From assembly GCA_021202985.1 (NCBI GenBank), contig JAJQCA010000061.1, positions 128 through 45,462 of the forward strand: DNA of 45,335 nt. Reading direction: 5' to 3'. Shown here in pieces: positions 16,713-26,600 of the stretch. Every line of letters starts with the position of its first letter. The stretch's first letter is position 1. The stretch is from Alistipes sp. (GTDB lineage: Bacteria; Bacteroidota; Bacteroidia; Bacteroidales; Rikenellaceae). Below the pieces are notes generated by a model, which ran no database searches, was not told the DNA's origin, and was given only the letters and a program-made list of their open reading frames with translations. The translations under genes were made by a program, and so were the position numbers.

Positions 16713-17582
16713 TTACCGGCCGGCGAACCTCTCTATAAACGTGCGTATATCCTCGTCGTCGTTGAAGCCGATAACTATACGCCCTCCGCCCTTGCGGTTC
16801 TTCTTTATGGAGATGTCCTGTGTAAAGTACTTCTCGAGGTGTTCAACCAACCTGCCGTATACCTCGGGATATTCTTCCTCCTCCTGACCGGCTTTCGTCC
16901 CCTGCTCGGACAGACGGCGCACGTACTCCTCGACCTGCCGCACCGACAGGCCTTTTTTCAGCGTCTTTTTCAGCACCGCCACCTGCCGCTCCTCCGGAGC
17001 GCCGGCGATGGCCTTGGCATGGCCCATCGTGATATATTCCTCACGCAGGGCCGACTGCACCTCCACCGGCAACCGCAACAGGCGCATGTAATTGGCGATG
17101 GTCGAGCGTTTCTTGCCCACCCTTTCCGAAAGCGACTCCTGCGTCAGGTCGCACTCGTCCACGAGCCGTTGCAGGCTGAGGGCCACCTCCATCGGGTTGA
17201 GGTCCTCGCGCTGTATATTCTCCACGAGGGCCATCTCGTGTAAGGTCTGGTCGTCCACCTCGCGGATATACGCCGGAACCGTCTCCAGCCCGGCAAGCCG
17301 GGCGGCACGCCAGCGACGCTCGCCGCTTATGATGGTGAAAGTACCGTCGTCCTCCTTTTTTACCGTCACCGGCTGGATGACCCCGAGCGCGCGAATAGAG
17401 TCGGCCAGCTCCCCGAGGGCTGCCTCGTCGAAATGGGTACGGGGCTGTTTGGGATTGGGTTTTATCTCGCCGATAGCCACCTCGCGCGTCAGGCTCTTGC
17501 CCGCGGCGGCGGGCGCGTTACGGCTCTCTATTTCGAAAATAGCCCCCAGGCCGCGGCCCAGTCCTTTATTCTTTGCGTTCAT
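16713..17582 (-). CDS. parB: chromosome partitioning protein ParB
   Basis: ParB binds parS sites, hydrolyses CTP to slide along DNA and loads SMC during chromosome segregation. The 289-residue protein has the N-terminal ParA-stimulating basic segment (KGLGRGLGAIF), the CTP-binding motif GERRWRA at 87-93, ENIQRE at 121-126, a helix-turn-helix region (TQESLSERVGKKRSTIANYMRLL) and a C-terminal dimerisation domain rich in charged residues. An in-frame ATG at 17630 is possible, but 17582 gives the standard N-terminus. It lies 81 bases downstream of parA. No parS-like 16-bp palindrome was recognised in the window. Confidence 0.95.
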   Translation of the reverse strand: MNAKNKGLGRGLGAIFEIESRNAPAAAGKSLTREVAIGEIKPNPKQPRTHFDEAALGELADSIRALGVIQPVTVKKEDDGTFTIISGERRWRAARLAGLETVPAYIREVDDQTLHEMALVENIQREDLNPMEVALSLQRLVDECDLTQESLSERVGKKRSTIANYMRLLRLPVEVQSALREEYITMGHAKAIAGAPEERQVAVLKKTLKKGLSVRQVEEYVRRLSEQGTKAGQEEEEYPEVYGRLVEHLEKYFTQDISIKKNRKGGGRIVIGFNDDEDIRTFIERFAGR

Positions 17583-17663
17583 ATATCCTTTTAACTCGGT
17601 GTTGGCTTTATTATTATATCCCGCCGGCAACCCGTTGTACCGGCCTGGACGGTACTCCGGCCG

Positions 17664-18437
17664 TTACTTCCTGGCAGACTTGCGGTTACGTTTGATGAAT
17701 TCTTTGGCAAGGTTGAGATAGTTGACGCTTCCGGTGGACGCGGCGTCGTACAGCAGGGCGGGTTTGCCGTAACTCGGAGCCTCGCTGAGCCGTATGTTGC
17801 GCTGGACGATGGTCTCGAATGCCAGCGGGCCGAAATGCTCCCGGACCTCCACCGTCACCTGATTGGCAAGCCTCGTGCGCGAGTACATGGTCATGACGAA
17901 TCCCTCTATTTCCAGCGCGGGGTTCAGCTCCTCCTTAACCATCTTAATGGTGTTCAGCAGCTTGCCCAACCCCTCGAGGGCGAAATATTCGCACTGCACC
18001 GGAATAAGCACGCTGTCGGCCGCCACGAGCGCATTCACCGTAACGAACCCCAGCGACGGGGAGCAGTCTATAAGTATGTAGTCGTACGCGTCTTTCACCC
18101 CGTCCAGCATTCCTTTCAGTACGAAGTGGCCGTTCTCGGTGTTCGAAAGCTCCGTCTCGGCCCCCACCAGGTTAATACTCGAGGGCATAAGCCAGAGGTT
18201 TTTTATATCGTCGCTCCGGAGTATTACATCCGCGGCTTGACTGTCGCCGTTAATCACGTCGTAGATGTTGTCGCCCGAGTTGTCGAACCCCAGCCCGGAA
18301 GTGGCGTTAGCCTGCGGGTCGGCATCCACGAGGAGCGTCTTTTTGCCGAGCACGGCAAGGCTTGCGGCAAGGTTGATGGCCGTGGTGGTCTTCCCCACTC
18401 CGCCTTTCTGGTTAGCAAGTGCTACGATTTTTCCCAT
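17664..18437 (-). CDS. parA: chromosome partitioning ATPase ParA (Soj)
   Basis: This 257-residue Walker-type ATPase binds the nucleoid and, with ParB, positions replicated origins. The deviant Walker A motif KGGVGKT is at 11-17 with the signature lysine K11. LLVDADPQANAT holds the A' aspartate, and YILIDCSPSLG is Walker B. The C-terminal region ending KRNRKSARK is basic, consistent with non-specific DNA binding. Length matches chromosomal Soj-type ParA. It heads the set parA-parB-DUF5683-transglycosylase and is divergent from argF. Confidence 0.97.
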   Translation of the reverse strand: MGKIVALANQKGGVGKTTTAINLAASLAVLGKKTLLVDADPQANATSGLGFDNSGDNIYDVINGDSQAADVILRSDDIKNLWLMPSSINLVGAETELSNTENGHFVLKGMLDGVKDAYDYILIDCSPSLGFVTVNALVAADSVLIPVQCEYFALEGLGKLLNTIKMVKEELNPALEIEGFVMTMYSRTRLANQVTVEVREHFGPLAFETIVQRNIRLSEAPSYGKPALLYDAASTGSVNYLNLAKEFIKRNRKSARK

Positions 18438-18469
18438 GGTCTGTTCGGTTCTAACGGGCGATTAACCCA

Positions 18470-18477
18470 CAAAACTA
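18470..18477 (-). promoter_or_regulatory. -7 promoter element of parA
   Basis: The minus strand reads TAGTTTTG, fitting TAnnTTTG, 32 bases before the parA ATG. The -33 region is AT-rich but lacks an exact TTTG. Confidence 0.45.
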
Positions 18478-18530
18478 ATCAAAAATCTCCAATCTCTTTT
18501 AAACGCCTGCCCACCCGGGCCAAAAATAGT

Positions 18531-18538
18531 TATATTTG
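18531..18538 (+). promoter_or_regulatory. -7 promoter element of argF
   Basis: TATATTTG fits the consensus and would give a leader of about 75 bases before the ATG at 18618. No arginine-box operator was recognised. Confidence 0.4.
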
Positions 18539-18617
18539 AAGCCGGAAGGGTGCGGCGTCCTGCGGCAGCCCGTCCGTGTCATGTTAAAGAATCGATAATT
18601 ACTTAAAAAATACAGTT

Positions 18618-19616
18618 ATGGCCGACCTCAAAGGGAGGAGTTTCCTCAAAATCCTCGATTTCACCCCCGAAGAACTGACCCACCTTATCGACCTTGCGGC
18701 AACGCTCAAAGCGGAGAAGAAAGAACGCCGCGAGACCAGGCGGATGTGCGGTCGCAACGTGGTGCTGATTTTCGAAAAGGATTCCACGCGCACACGCTGC
18801 TCGTTCGAGGTGGCCGCCTTCGACCAGGGTGCGTGCGTTACCTACCTCGGCCCCACCGGGTCACAGATAGGCAAGAAGGAGAGCATAGAGGACACGGCCC
18901 GCGTCCTGGGCCGGATGTACGACGGCATCGAATACCGCGGTTACGCCCAGTCGATAGTAGAGACCCTCGCCGGGCACTCCGGCGTGCCGGTATGGAACGG
19001 GCTGACCAACGAATCGCACCCCACTCAGGTGCTCGCCGATATACTGACCATGCGCGAGCATTGCGCCAAACCGCTGTCGCAGATGAAGCTCTGCTTCTGC
19101 GGCGACGCGAAGAACAACGTGGCCAATTCCCTTATGGCCGGCTGCGCAAAACTGGGTATCGACTACACGGCGGTCTGCCCGCCTGAGTGCGCCCCGTCGC
19201 GGAGCCTTACGGCAAAGTGCCGCGAGATAGGAGCCGCGACCGGCTCGAAAATAGAGGTTACCGAAAATGTAGCCGAAGGAGTCCGGGGTGCCGACTTTAT
19301 CTACACCGACGTGTGGGTGTCCATGGGCGAGCCGGACGAGGTTTGGCAGGACCGTATCGCCCTTCTCAGGCCCTATCAGGTGAACACGGAGATGCTGGCG
19401 GCCACGGGCAACCCGGACGTCAAGTTCCTGCACTGCCTGCCCGCGTTCCATAATGACAAGACAAAGGTGGCCGGCGATATCCTCGCCAAGTTCGGCATCT
19501 GCGAAATGGAAGTTACCGAGGAGGTGTTCGAATCGCCCGCATCGGTTGTTTTCGACCAGGCCGAGAACAGGATGCATACCATCAAAGCCGTTATGGTCGC
19601 CACTTTAGGGGACTGA
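18618..19616 (+). CDS. argF: ornithine carbamoyltransferase
   Basis: This 332-residue enzyme transfers carbamoyl from carbamoyl phosphate to ornithine, forming citrulline. The carbamoyl-phosphate binding motif STRTR is at 56-60, the ornithine side carries the HCLPAFHN motif near 272, and the mid-chain segment [15 protein letters not shown] is classical. The protein looks like the ordinary OTC (ArgF/ArcB type) rather than the N-acetyl- or N-succinylornithine enzymes characterised in some Bacteroidota. Whether it is anabolic or catabolic cannot be told: no arg or arc neighbours are present. It has its own predicted promoter, divergent from parA. Confidence 0.92.
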   Translation: MADLKGRSFLKILDFTPEELTHLIDLAATLKAEKKERRETRRMCGRNVVLIFEKDSTRTRCSFEVAAFDQGACVTYLGPTGSQIGKKESIEDTARVLGRMYDGIEYRGYAQSIVETLAGHSGVPVWNGLTNESHPTQVLADILTMREHCAKPLSQMKLCFCGDAKNNVANSLMAGCAKLGIDYTAVCPPECAPSRSLTAKCREIGAATGSKIEVTENVAEGVRGADFIYTDVWVSMGEPDEVWQDRIALLRPYQVNTEMLAATGNPDVKFLHCLPAFHNDKTKVAGDILAKFGICEMEVTEEVFESPASVVFDQAENRMHTIKAVMVATLGD

Positions 19617-19851
19617 ACCACGCCTGGAAGGGAACTTCTGGCCGAGGGTACATTTCCTGTCGGTTAGCATCGACAGCTACGGGGATTCCACCGTGGGATT
19701 GTGAATAACATTCCGAATAACACCGGTGGAGCGACCGGGACGGTCGACCCTGTCTTCGCACGGGCGGTAGCACCCGACCCCCGCGGCCACGGTCCTTACC
19801 CCGTAATCGGGGCTTAAAATTTGCTCCCGGGTAACGTAACGGTAAAACTCG

Positions 19852-21243
19852 ATGGAAAGGAAAGTTGAATACAGAAATACGCTCGTTGTTCCGCAAGGGC
19901 CGGCCGGTCTTTATATACCATGCAGCGCGGGAGATGCGGGCGGTCCGGTGAACAGAGAAACAGCGGGCGTAGTAAATCCTGCGGGCACAGCGGGCGGCCC
20001 GGGCAGCAAAGCAATGAGGAAACGCGGTAAAGGAGTGGGTGTATATTTCGTAGCAGGCAACGCGGCTGTTCCGGCCGGCTATGGAAACACAAGAGGCACG
20101 GGTGGCAGTGGGTATAAGAACTGCACAGTTGTCACGGGCAGCGTAAACGGTCCGGATCATCGGGAACCTGCCGGCGATACATATAGTACGGACCTACCAT
20201 CGTGCGCAGGCGACTCGGATATCCCGGGCTGCGCGAACGGCGCATGGAGCGCGGGTGGTTCTAACGGCGCGGCCGACGAGGAAAACAACGGCGGTGCGGC
20301 ACCGAGGTGGGACACCACCGTATCTTCGACCTATACAAGCGAAAAGCCGACTCCGACCGGCTCGGGCCGGTTACCCGGCAGCGGCAATCCCGGCGATAAT
20401 CCCGATTACCATCCCGGCGATGTCCCGCCGCCCGCACCGCCCCCGCGGGAAATCCTTCCTGTCTGGGCCAATATCCTCGCGATTATCGGGGTGTTGATAG
20501 CCTCTATGTTCATCGGGCAGGTTGTGGATGTCGTTGTCCGCAACGGTGGGGAAGGCGACCCCGGGCTGGCCGGATTCCTCTCCTACGTGGTATCGTTCGG
20601 GATTACGATTGTCTTCGCATGGTGGCTTACCACCCGAAAGGGAACGGTCGTGCGGCCGTTCTCGTTCTCGCTCAGGGGAACCAACCCGACGCTCATCCTC
20701 TCGGGTCTGGTGATGGTGATGGTAACTTCCATGGTGCTGGAACCGCTGCTCGACCTCTTCCCGGCCGAATACCTCGACCGTTTGCAGGATGCGGTAGGCT
20801 CCGGCGGTTGGGCCATGCTGACAACCATCGTGGCGGCGCCCATACTCGAAGAGATGCTTTTCCGCGGCCTTATACAACAGGAACTTACGGGCGGTTACGG
20901 CCGTGTACGCGGGGTGGTACTCGCAGCGGCCGTGTTCGGGGTCGTCCATATAATTCCCCAACAAGCCATAAACGCGTTTTTTATAGGCATAATCCTCGGC
21001 TATATTTATATAAGGTCCGGGTCGCTCACCCCGGCCATTCTTATCCACGCCATCAACAACGCCATAGCTTTCACCTTCCTGCAACTTTTCGGCAACAGCC
21101 TGTCGCTCACAAGGGACGCATTCGGCAACGACTCGTGGTACTGGACCGTTTACGCCCTGTGCTGCATAATTTTCGTGGTGGCCGGATGGAGGCTCGCAAA
21201 AGCCCTCCGTACGGGGCCGGCCGGCGAGGTCCGGGCCGGATAA
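19852..21243 (+). CDS. CPBP family intramembrane protease with long N-terminal extension
   Basis: Residues from about 205 to the end form a multi-pass membrane domain of the CPBP (CAAX protease and bacteriocin-processing) family: EEMLFRG at 333-339 supplies the catalytic Glu pair and Arg, followed by FGVVHI and HAINN with the conserved His and Asn residues. The first 200 residues are low complexity, rich in Gly, Pro, Thr and Asp, with no membrane segment; proteins of this family are usually about 250-320 residues. Start is uncertain: ATG 19852, ATG 20014 or a non-ATG start nearer the membrane domain. Substrate is unknown. The upstream gap 19617-19851 holds nothing clear. Confidence 0.82.
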   Translation: MERKVEYRNTLVVPQGPAGLYIPCSAGDAGGPVNRETAGVVNPAGTAGGPGSKAMRKRGKGVGVYFVAGNAAVPAGYGNTRGTGGSGYKNCTVVTGSVNGPDHREPAGDTYSTDLPSCAGDSDIPGCANGAWSAGGSNGAADEENNGGAAPRWDTTVSSTYTSEKPTPTGSGRLPGSGNPGDNPDYHPGDVPPPAPPPREILPVWANILAIIGVLIASMFIGQVVDVVVRNGGEGDPGLAGFLSYVVSFGITIVFAWWLTTRKGTVVRPFSFSLRGTNPTLILSGLVMVMVTSMVLEPLLDLFPAEYLDRLQDAVGSGGWAMLTTIVAAPILEEMLFRGLIQQELTGGYGRVRGVVLAAAVFGVVHIIPQQAINAFFIGIILGYIYIRSGSLTPAILIHAINNAIAFTFLQLFGNSLSLTRDAFGNDSWYWTVYALCCIIFVVAGWRLAKALRTGPAGEVRAG

Positions 21244-21284
21244 CGGACGGAAAATCACGCGCCATGTAATAAAAACGGGGCCTG

Positions 21285-21315
21285 TTCGTTCTAACAAAAT
21301 AAAAGTTTACCTTTG
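21285..21315 (+). promoter_or_regulatory. promoter of the envelope lipoprotein-SurA-OstA operon
   Basis: TTCG (21285-21288), a one-base variant of the -33 element, is followed after 19 bases by TACCTTTG (21308-21315), a perfect -7 match. The ATG at 21325 is only nine bases beyond, so the transcript would have almost no leader. Confidence 0.55.
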
Positions 21316-21324
21316 CATTGTTTT

Positions 21325-22179
21325 ATGAGAAGAACCTGCCTATACATATCGGCCCTGCTGGCGTGTCTCGCAACGGTTTCGTGTAAACGTACCGCGACGG
21401 GGGACCAGGAAAGGGAGGTCGCCGCGGCAGGGGGTAAAAGGTTATACGAATCGGAGCTGGCCCACCTTTTCACCTCTCCGATGGCCGGGGAGGACTCGCT
21501 CGCGCTGGTGGAATCCTATGTGGATATGTGGGTTAAAAAGCAGCTCAAGGTAAGGGAGGCCGAAAAAGTGTTCAGCGGCACCACGGAGGATATCGAAAAG
21601 ATGGTGGAGGAGTACCGCAACTCGCTGCTGATCCACAGGCTGGAACAATTCTATGTCGACACGAAGCTCGACTCGCTCTACGACGACCGTACGATAGAAG
21701 AGTACTACACCGTTCACCGCGGGGAGTTCCTGCTGGACCGCCCTATCGTAAAAGGCGCCGCAGTGAAGGTACCGGACAGCTACCGGCAGAAAAAGGAACT
21801 GCGGGAGCTGATGAAAGGCGGAGGCGAAAAATACCAGGATTTTATCGACACCAGCCTCAAGAACGATTTCGAGCTGCACGAGTTCGATTCGTGGACGGAC
21901 CTGAGCCATTTCATGGCCGTGTTGCCCACCTCCACCGAGGAGGCGGCTATGCGTATATTCTCCTCGCGCGACGTGGAGGAGGTACGCGACGGAACGGACA
22001 CGTGGTACGTCTTCGTCTCCGACAGGCTCCAGGCGGGCGACCCGACCCCGCTCGAAAGGGTAAGCGAGCTGATACAACGGGTTCTGTTCACCCAGCGCAG
22101 GCAGGAGGTAATACGCAACGCCGAGGACAGTATCTACCGCGCCGCGCTGGAAAACCGGGAAGTTGAAATAAACTTGTAA
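21325..22179 (+). CDS. lipoprotein of the SurA/OstA operon, PPIase-associated
   Basis: This 284-residue protein begins with a lipoprotein signal (cleavage before the Cys in ATVSC, about residue 20), so it is anchored on the periplasmic side of a membrane. The rest is hydrophilic and largely helical, with a layout like the N-terminal chaperone region of SurA-type proteins (ESYVDMWVKKQLKVREAEK). A clear parvulin catalytic core is not seen. It is the first gene of a three-gene set with 19 and 14 bases between genes, followed by a SurA-like chaperone and an OstA-like protein. A role in outer-membrane protein biogenesis is likely by context. Confidence 0.75.
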   Translation: MRRTCLYISALLACLATVSCKRTATGDQEREVAAAGGKRLYESELAHLFTSPMAGEDSLALVESYVDMWVKKQLKVREAEKVFSGTTEDIEKMVEEYRNSLLIHRLEQFYVDTKLDSLYDDRTIEEYYTVHRGEFLLDRPIVKGAAVKVPDSYRQKKELRELMKGGGEKYQDFIDTSLKNDFELHEFDSWTDLSHFMAVLPTSTEEAAMRIFSSRDVEEVRDGTDTWYVFVSDRLQAGDPTPLERVSELIQRVLFTQRRQEVIRNAEDSIYRAALENREVEINL

Positions 22180-22198
22180 TTACATATAACTCAGACAT

Positions 22199-23599
22199 AT
22201 GATTAAGAAAGCGAGCCTCACCGCCGTTTCCCTTTTAATGCTGGCCGCCACGGCGCTGCGTTCCAATTCACCGGACTATTTTACGGTAGACAAGGTCGTT
22301 GCGGTAGTCGGTAACTCCATAATACTCTACTCGGATATCGAGGAGGTGGTGGAACAGATCACCATGGAGCGCCGCCAGATGGGTTACACATCGGACCGTA
22401 ACCCGCGTATCGAAGCGCTCGAAATCCTGCTGGAGCAGAAACTTCTCTACAACCAGGCCCTGATAGACTCCATCGAGATAAACCGTGTGGCAGCCGTGGG
22501 CGAAGCCGAGGAGCGCGTTGGCAACATGGTGGCCCAGATAGGCTCCGTAGCCGCGCTGGAAGAGCACTTCCACAGCCCGATTTACGAAATAAAACGGATT
22601 ATCACCAACAGGCTGGAGGAGCAGGAGTACGCCCGAGGAATGCGTGACGAGATAAACAGAAAGGTGAGTATCACCCCGGGAGAGGTGGAAAGGTTCGTGA
22701 GGGGCATCCCGAAGGACAGCCTTCCCATCATTCCGATACAGTATGTCTATTCGCAGATAACGCGGTTCCCCGAATCGTCGCGGGAGGCCAAGTTGCGCGC
22801 CCGCGAGCAGCTGCTAAGCCTTCGCGAGAGGATTATCGAGGGGACACGATTCGACGTACTTGCCCGAATGTACTCCGAGGACGGTTCGGCGGCGATGGGC
22901 GGCGAACTGGACCCGATGCCGGTCGAGCAGTTCGAACAGCCGTTCGGTAAGGCGCTCGAAAAACTGCGGCCCGGGCAGATTTCCGAAATCGTGGAAACCA
23001 TCTACGGTTTCCATATCATACAGCTTATAGACAAGAACGGGCCGAACTACCGGGCGCGGCATATCCTTATCCGCCCGCAGTTCACCATCGACGAGATGAA
23101 CCAGACGAGCAAATTCCTGGACAGCCTCGCAACGCAGATAAGGGCCGATTCAATCAGTTTCGAACAGGCAGCCCTTTTATATTCGGACGACAAATATTCC
23201 AAATTCAACAGCGGGCTGGTCAGCAACCTCGAACTTCTGGAACGCAGCTTCGTGATGGACGCCTCGTACGCCACCACAAAGCATTACAAGGAAAACCTTC
23301 CGGTGGACGATTTCCGAGCGCTGGAAAACCTTCAGCCGGGAGAAATATCGAACGCTTTCCAGTCGGAGGACCTGATGGGTAACAAACTCAGTAAGGTAGT
23401 GAAACTCATCGAGATAATACCGTCCCACTCGGCCAACCTCAACGAGGATTACCTCGAGCTGGAACAGATGGCCCTCATGGACAAGATGAGGCGCGAATAC
23501 CTCCAATGGCTGAACCGCAAAATCAGCAGCATGTTCATTCGCATCGACCCCGATTTCCGTATAGCCGAGGAGTTCGAAAACCCCGAGTGGCTGAAGTAA
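22199..23599 (+). CDS. SurA-like periplasmic peptidyl-prolyl isomerase
   Basis: This 466-residue periplasmic chaperone has an N-terminal signal segment (about 1-22) and the SurA-type chaperone region (DKVVAVVGNSIILYSDIEE at about 31-49). A first parvulin domain covers about 175-280 (motifs ARMYSEDGSAAMGGEL and GQISEIVETIYGFHIIQL). A second, more diverged unit begins at RARHILIRP (about 282) and runs to 375. It should help fold outer-membrane proteins in transit. It lies between the lipoprotein and the OstA-like gene and is probably cotranscribed with both. Confidence 0.92.
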   Translation: MIKKASLTAVSLLMLAATALRSNSPDYFTVDKVVAVVGNSIILYSDIEEVVEQITMERRQMGYTSDRNPRIEALEILLEQKLLYNQALIDSIEINRVAAVGEAEERVGNMVAQIGSVAALEEHFHSPIYEIKRIITNRLEEQEYARGMRDEINRKVSITPGEVERFVRGIPKDSLPIIPIQYVYSQITRFPESSREAKLRAREQLLSLRERIIEGTRFDVLARMYSEDGSAAMGGELDPMPVEQFEQPFGKALEKLRPGQISEIVETIYGFHIIQLIDKNGPNYRARHILIRPQFTIDEMNQTSKFLDSLATQIRADSISFEQAALLYSDDKYSKFNSGLVSNLELLERSFVMDASYATTKHYKENLPVDDFRALENLQPGEISNAFQSEDLMGNKLSKVVKLIEIIPSHSANLNEDYLELEQMALMDKMRREYLQWLNRKISSMFIRIDPDFRIAEEFENPEWLK

Positions 23600-23613
23600 G
23601 TATCTGCTGACCA

Positions 23614-26600
23614 GTGCCGAGGGTGTCGTCCATAATCACAAGGCTGTTATTGCTTTCGGCAATAACGGCCATTCTATTTTCATCGTGTAACGTTTCCCGT
23701 AAGGGCGCGGGCCGTAAAGGGCCGAAGGCCCCTACCGAGCAGGCGGCTGTTGCCGCGGGCGGTGACGCCGCGCCGTTGTCCGAAGAGTATGAGGGCGGTC
23801 TGGTTCCGGCCGGCGATTTCGGCCCGGCCGCAGGTTCTGAAGGGGAAGTTGCGGGACCGACCCCGGAAGACGACCCCATCGACAGTACGGCCGGCGCCGG
23901 GAACACCGGTGAGAACGAACCCGACCCGTACGGTGACGAGGAAAGAGATGACGCGGGCGATGCCATCCCGTGGGACGACGAGCCGGAAGCCGGCGCAGTG
24001 CCGGCCGAGGAAAACGGACCGGAAGAGGCCGGCGACCTTCCGAAAGACCCTCTTTCCGCAGGCGAACTTCCCGGGTCCGTACCTGACGACGAAATACCAT
24101 TCGAGGACGAATCGACGGGCGACGATCCGGCCGACATGCCCGGAGAAATCCCGGTTGCCGTACCTGCCGACAGCCTGCCCGCCGCACCGGCGGACAGCGC
24201 GGCCGCGGGTCCCCGACCCGAAGGTCCCGTGGAGGACGATTACGAGGACTTCATAGATGTGGATATGGAGGAATCCACCGCCGGGACTTTCGGCCCGGAC
24301 GGGGAGGAGTCCGGCGGCAATATGAAAGTTGTCGATTTCGAGGCCGATATCATGCGGCCTATCAACATCACCGAGGATTCCACAGCCCTCAACCTGTTGG
24401 GCAACGTTGTGTTCTACCACAACGGTTCGGTAATTACGTGCGACAGCGCGGTGCGTTACAGCGAGAAAAGAATGGACTGCTTCAAGCGGGTTATAATAAA
24501 CAACGGCACCACTTACGTATACGGCGACCGGGCTGAATACAACGGGGAGACGAACACCGCGAGGGTCTACGCCCCCATTGTGAAGATGGTGGACGAAGAC
24601 GCCGTTCTATATACATACCGTTTTATTTTCAACACCCTCACCAACATAGGGCGATACGCCGGCGGCGGGGTCCTGACGCAGAACGACAACCACATGGAGT
24701 CCGAGCGGGGGTACTACAATACCGACACCCGCGAGTTTACCGGCGCGGGCGCCGTGGAACTTACGAACCCCGATTACAAGCTGGTATCCGACTCGGTCCG
24801 CTACAACCTCGACACCGAGGTGGCCGAATTCTTCACCCCTACCCAAATCTGGAACGAGAAAGGTGAAATACTGCTCGCCGACCGCGGCATCTACCGCAAT
24901 GCGAGCGCCGATTACGAATTTACGAGCAACTCCTATATCCTTACCGACAACCAGGAGATATGGGCCGACACGCTTATACACAACTCGCTGGACGATTACA
25001 CGGAACTCCGCCGCGATATCCAGATAATCGACGAGGAGAATAACGCCATGGCTTTCGGCGACTACGGCGAGTATTGGGGCGAGACCGAGCAGGGAATGCT
25101 CACGCTCGAACCGTCGCTGGTAAGTTTCGACCCCGAATCTCCCGCCGACACGCTTTACATGCGGTCGGACTCGATGTTTTTCTACACGTACGACTACGAG
25201 GTCGACTTCTTCCGGGAGGAGGAATCACGGCTTCCGGAGGGCGAAAGCCCGCTGGAGGAACTTATCTCCGGCCCCGGCGCGGAGACCGGCCCGGCAGAGG
25301 AACCCGTGACAGATGAAACCGCTACCGGATCAGGCGAAGAACCATTGGAAGGGGAAGTGCCCGGGCTGGTCGAAAACCCGGACGGGGTTGGAACCAGATA
25401 TGAACTTATAGTACCACCCGACGAGCCGGGAGAGCCGTTCGATGGCGGCGACCTGGACAGCCTGACCGAATCGGGCGACATAGAGGGTGGTGAACTGATA
25501 GAAACCGCCGAAGAACTGGAATACGAAAAGGAGAGCAGGCGTAGCCGCCGGAGGGACAGGAACCAGCCCGAGCGGCAATCGCGGCAGGAGCGCCGTGCCA
25601 GGGAGGCCGGCAACGTAGATATGGAACCGGTGCGTTCGGGTTTTGACGGCGAGCCGGCAGAATCCGACGGGGACAACGCCGAAGACCTTTCCGGCGCCCG
25701 GCCTGCCGACGGGGAGACAAGTTCGTATACCGGACATGCAGGCACCGAAGGGCTTACGGGGGCTGAATTTTCGGAAGGTGTATCGGTAACACCGCTAACC
25801 CATCAGGGCGGGACAGCGGACGGCGAACTCTCCGCACAGGGTGACACGGTTATTACCGAAGGTGACCTTGCCGGGATAGTCGAGGACGCGGGTACGGAGC
25901 CGGAACAACCGGAAATTATAGAACCGTACATTAGCCCTTACGCCGAACTGTCCGGAATGCTTTACGAGGCTCTCGCCGGCGATTCGACCGGCGCGGAGAT
26001 GTCCGCTGCCCGCTTTTGGCTGCAGGTACGTGATGAAATAGGGGGGGATTCCCTTAAACTGGAATACTACACCGCCGCAGTGGCCGATGCGCTGGCATCG
26101 CAAACCGTGGACACGACCGCGGTGAACCTGCCGTCGGCGGACGCAGCCGGGATAGTGGCGGCCCTGATTTCCGAATCGGAGGCGGAGGAACGCTCGCTGG
26201 TGGCCATGCAGCCGGCCGAACCGCAAGATTCACTCCAGCGGGTATTCTACGGTTACCGGAACGTGAGGATCTACCGTGACGACTTTCAGGCCGTATGCGA
26301 CTCGATAGTGGGCTTCTCGAAGGATTCCACGCTCCACCTCCATATCGACCCGGTGTTGTGGACCGACCAGAACCAGGTCGTTTCGGACATAATGGTGATT
26401 TTCACCCGGGATGAGCAGCTTTACAAGGCCGAGTTTACCGGCAGCCCGTTCATGTCGTCGCAGGTGGACGAGCAGCGGTTCAACCAGATAAAGGGTAAAT
26501 TTATGGTCTCGTGGTTCCGCGACAACGACATCTACCGGCACGACGTGTTCGGCAACGGGCAGACCTACTATTACATGGAGGACGACAAGACGGGGGAAAT

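Noticed and set aside
19591-20160. 189-codon minus-strand gene
   Set aside because: It overlaps argF's end and the CPBP frame, has odd Cys/Arg-rich composition and no family pattern.
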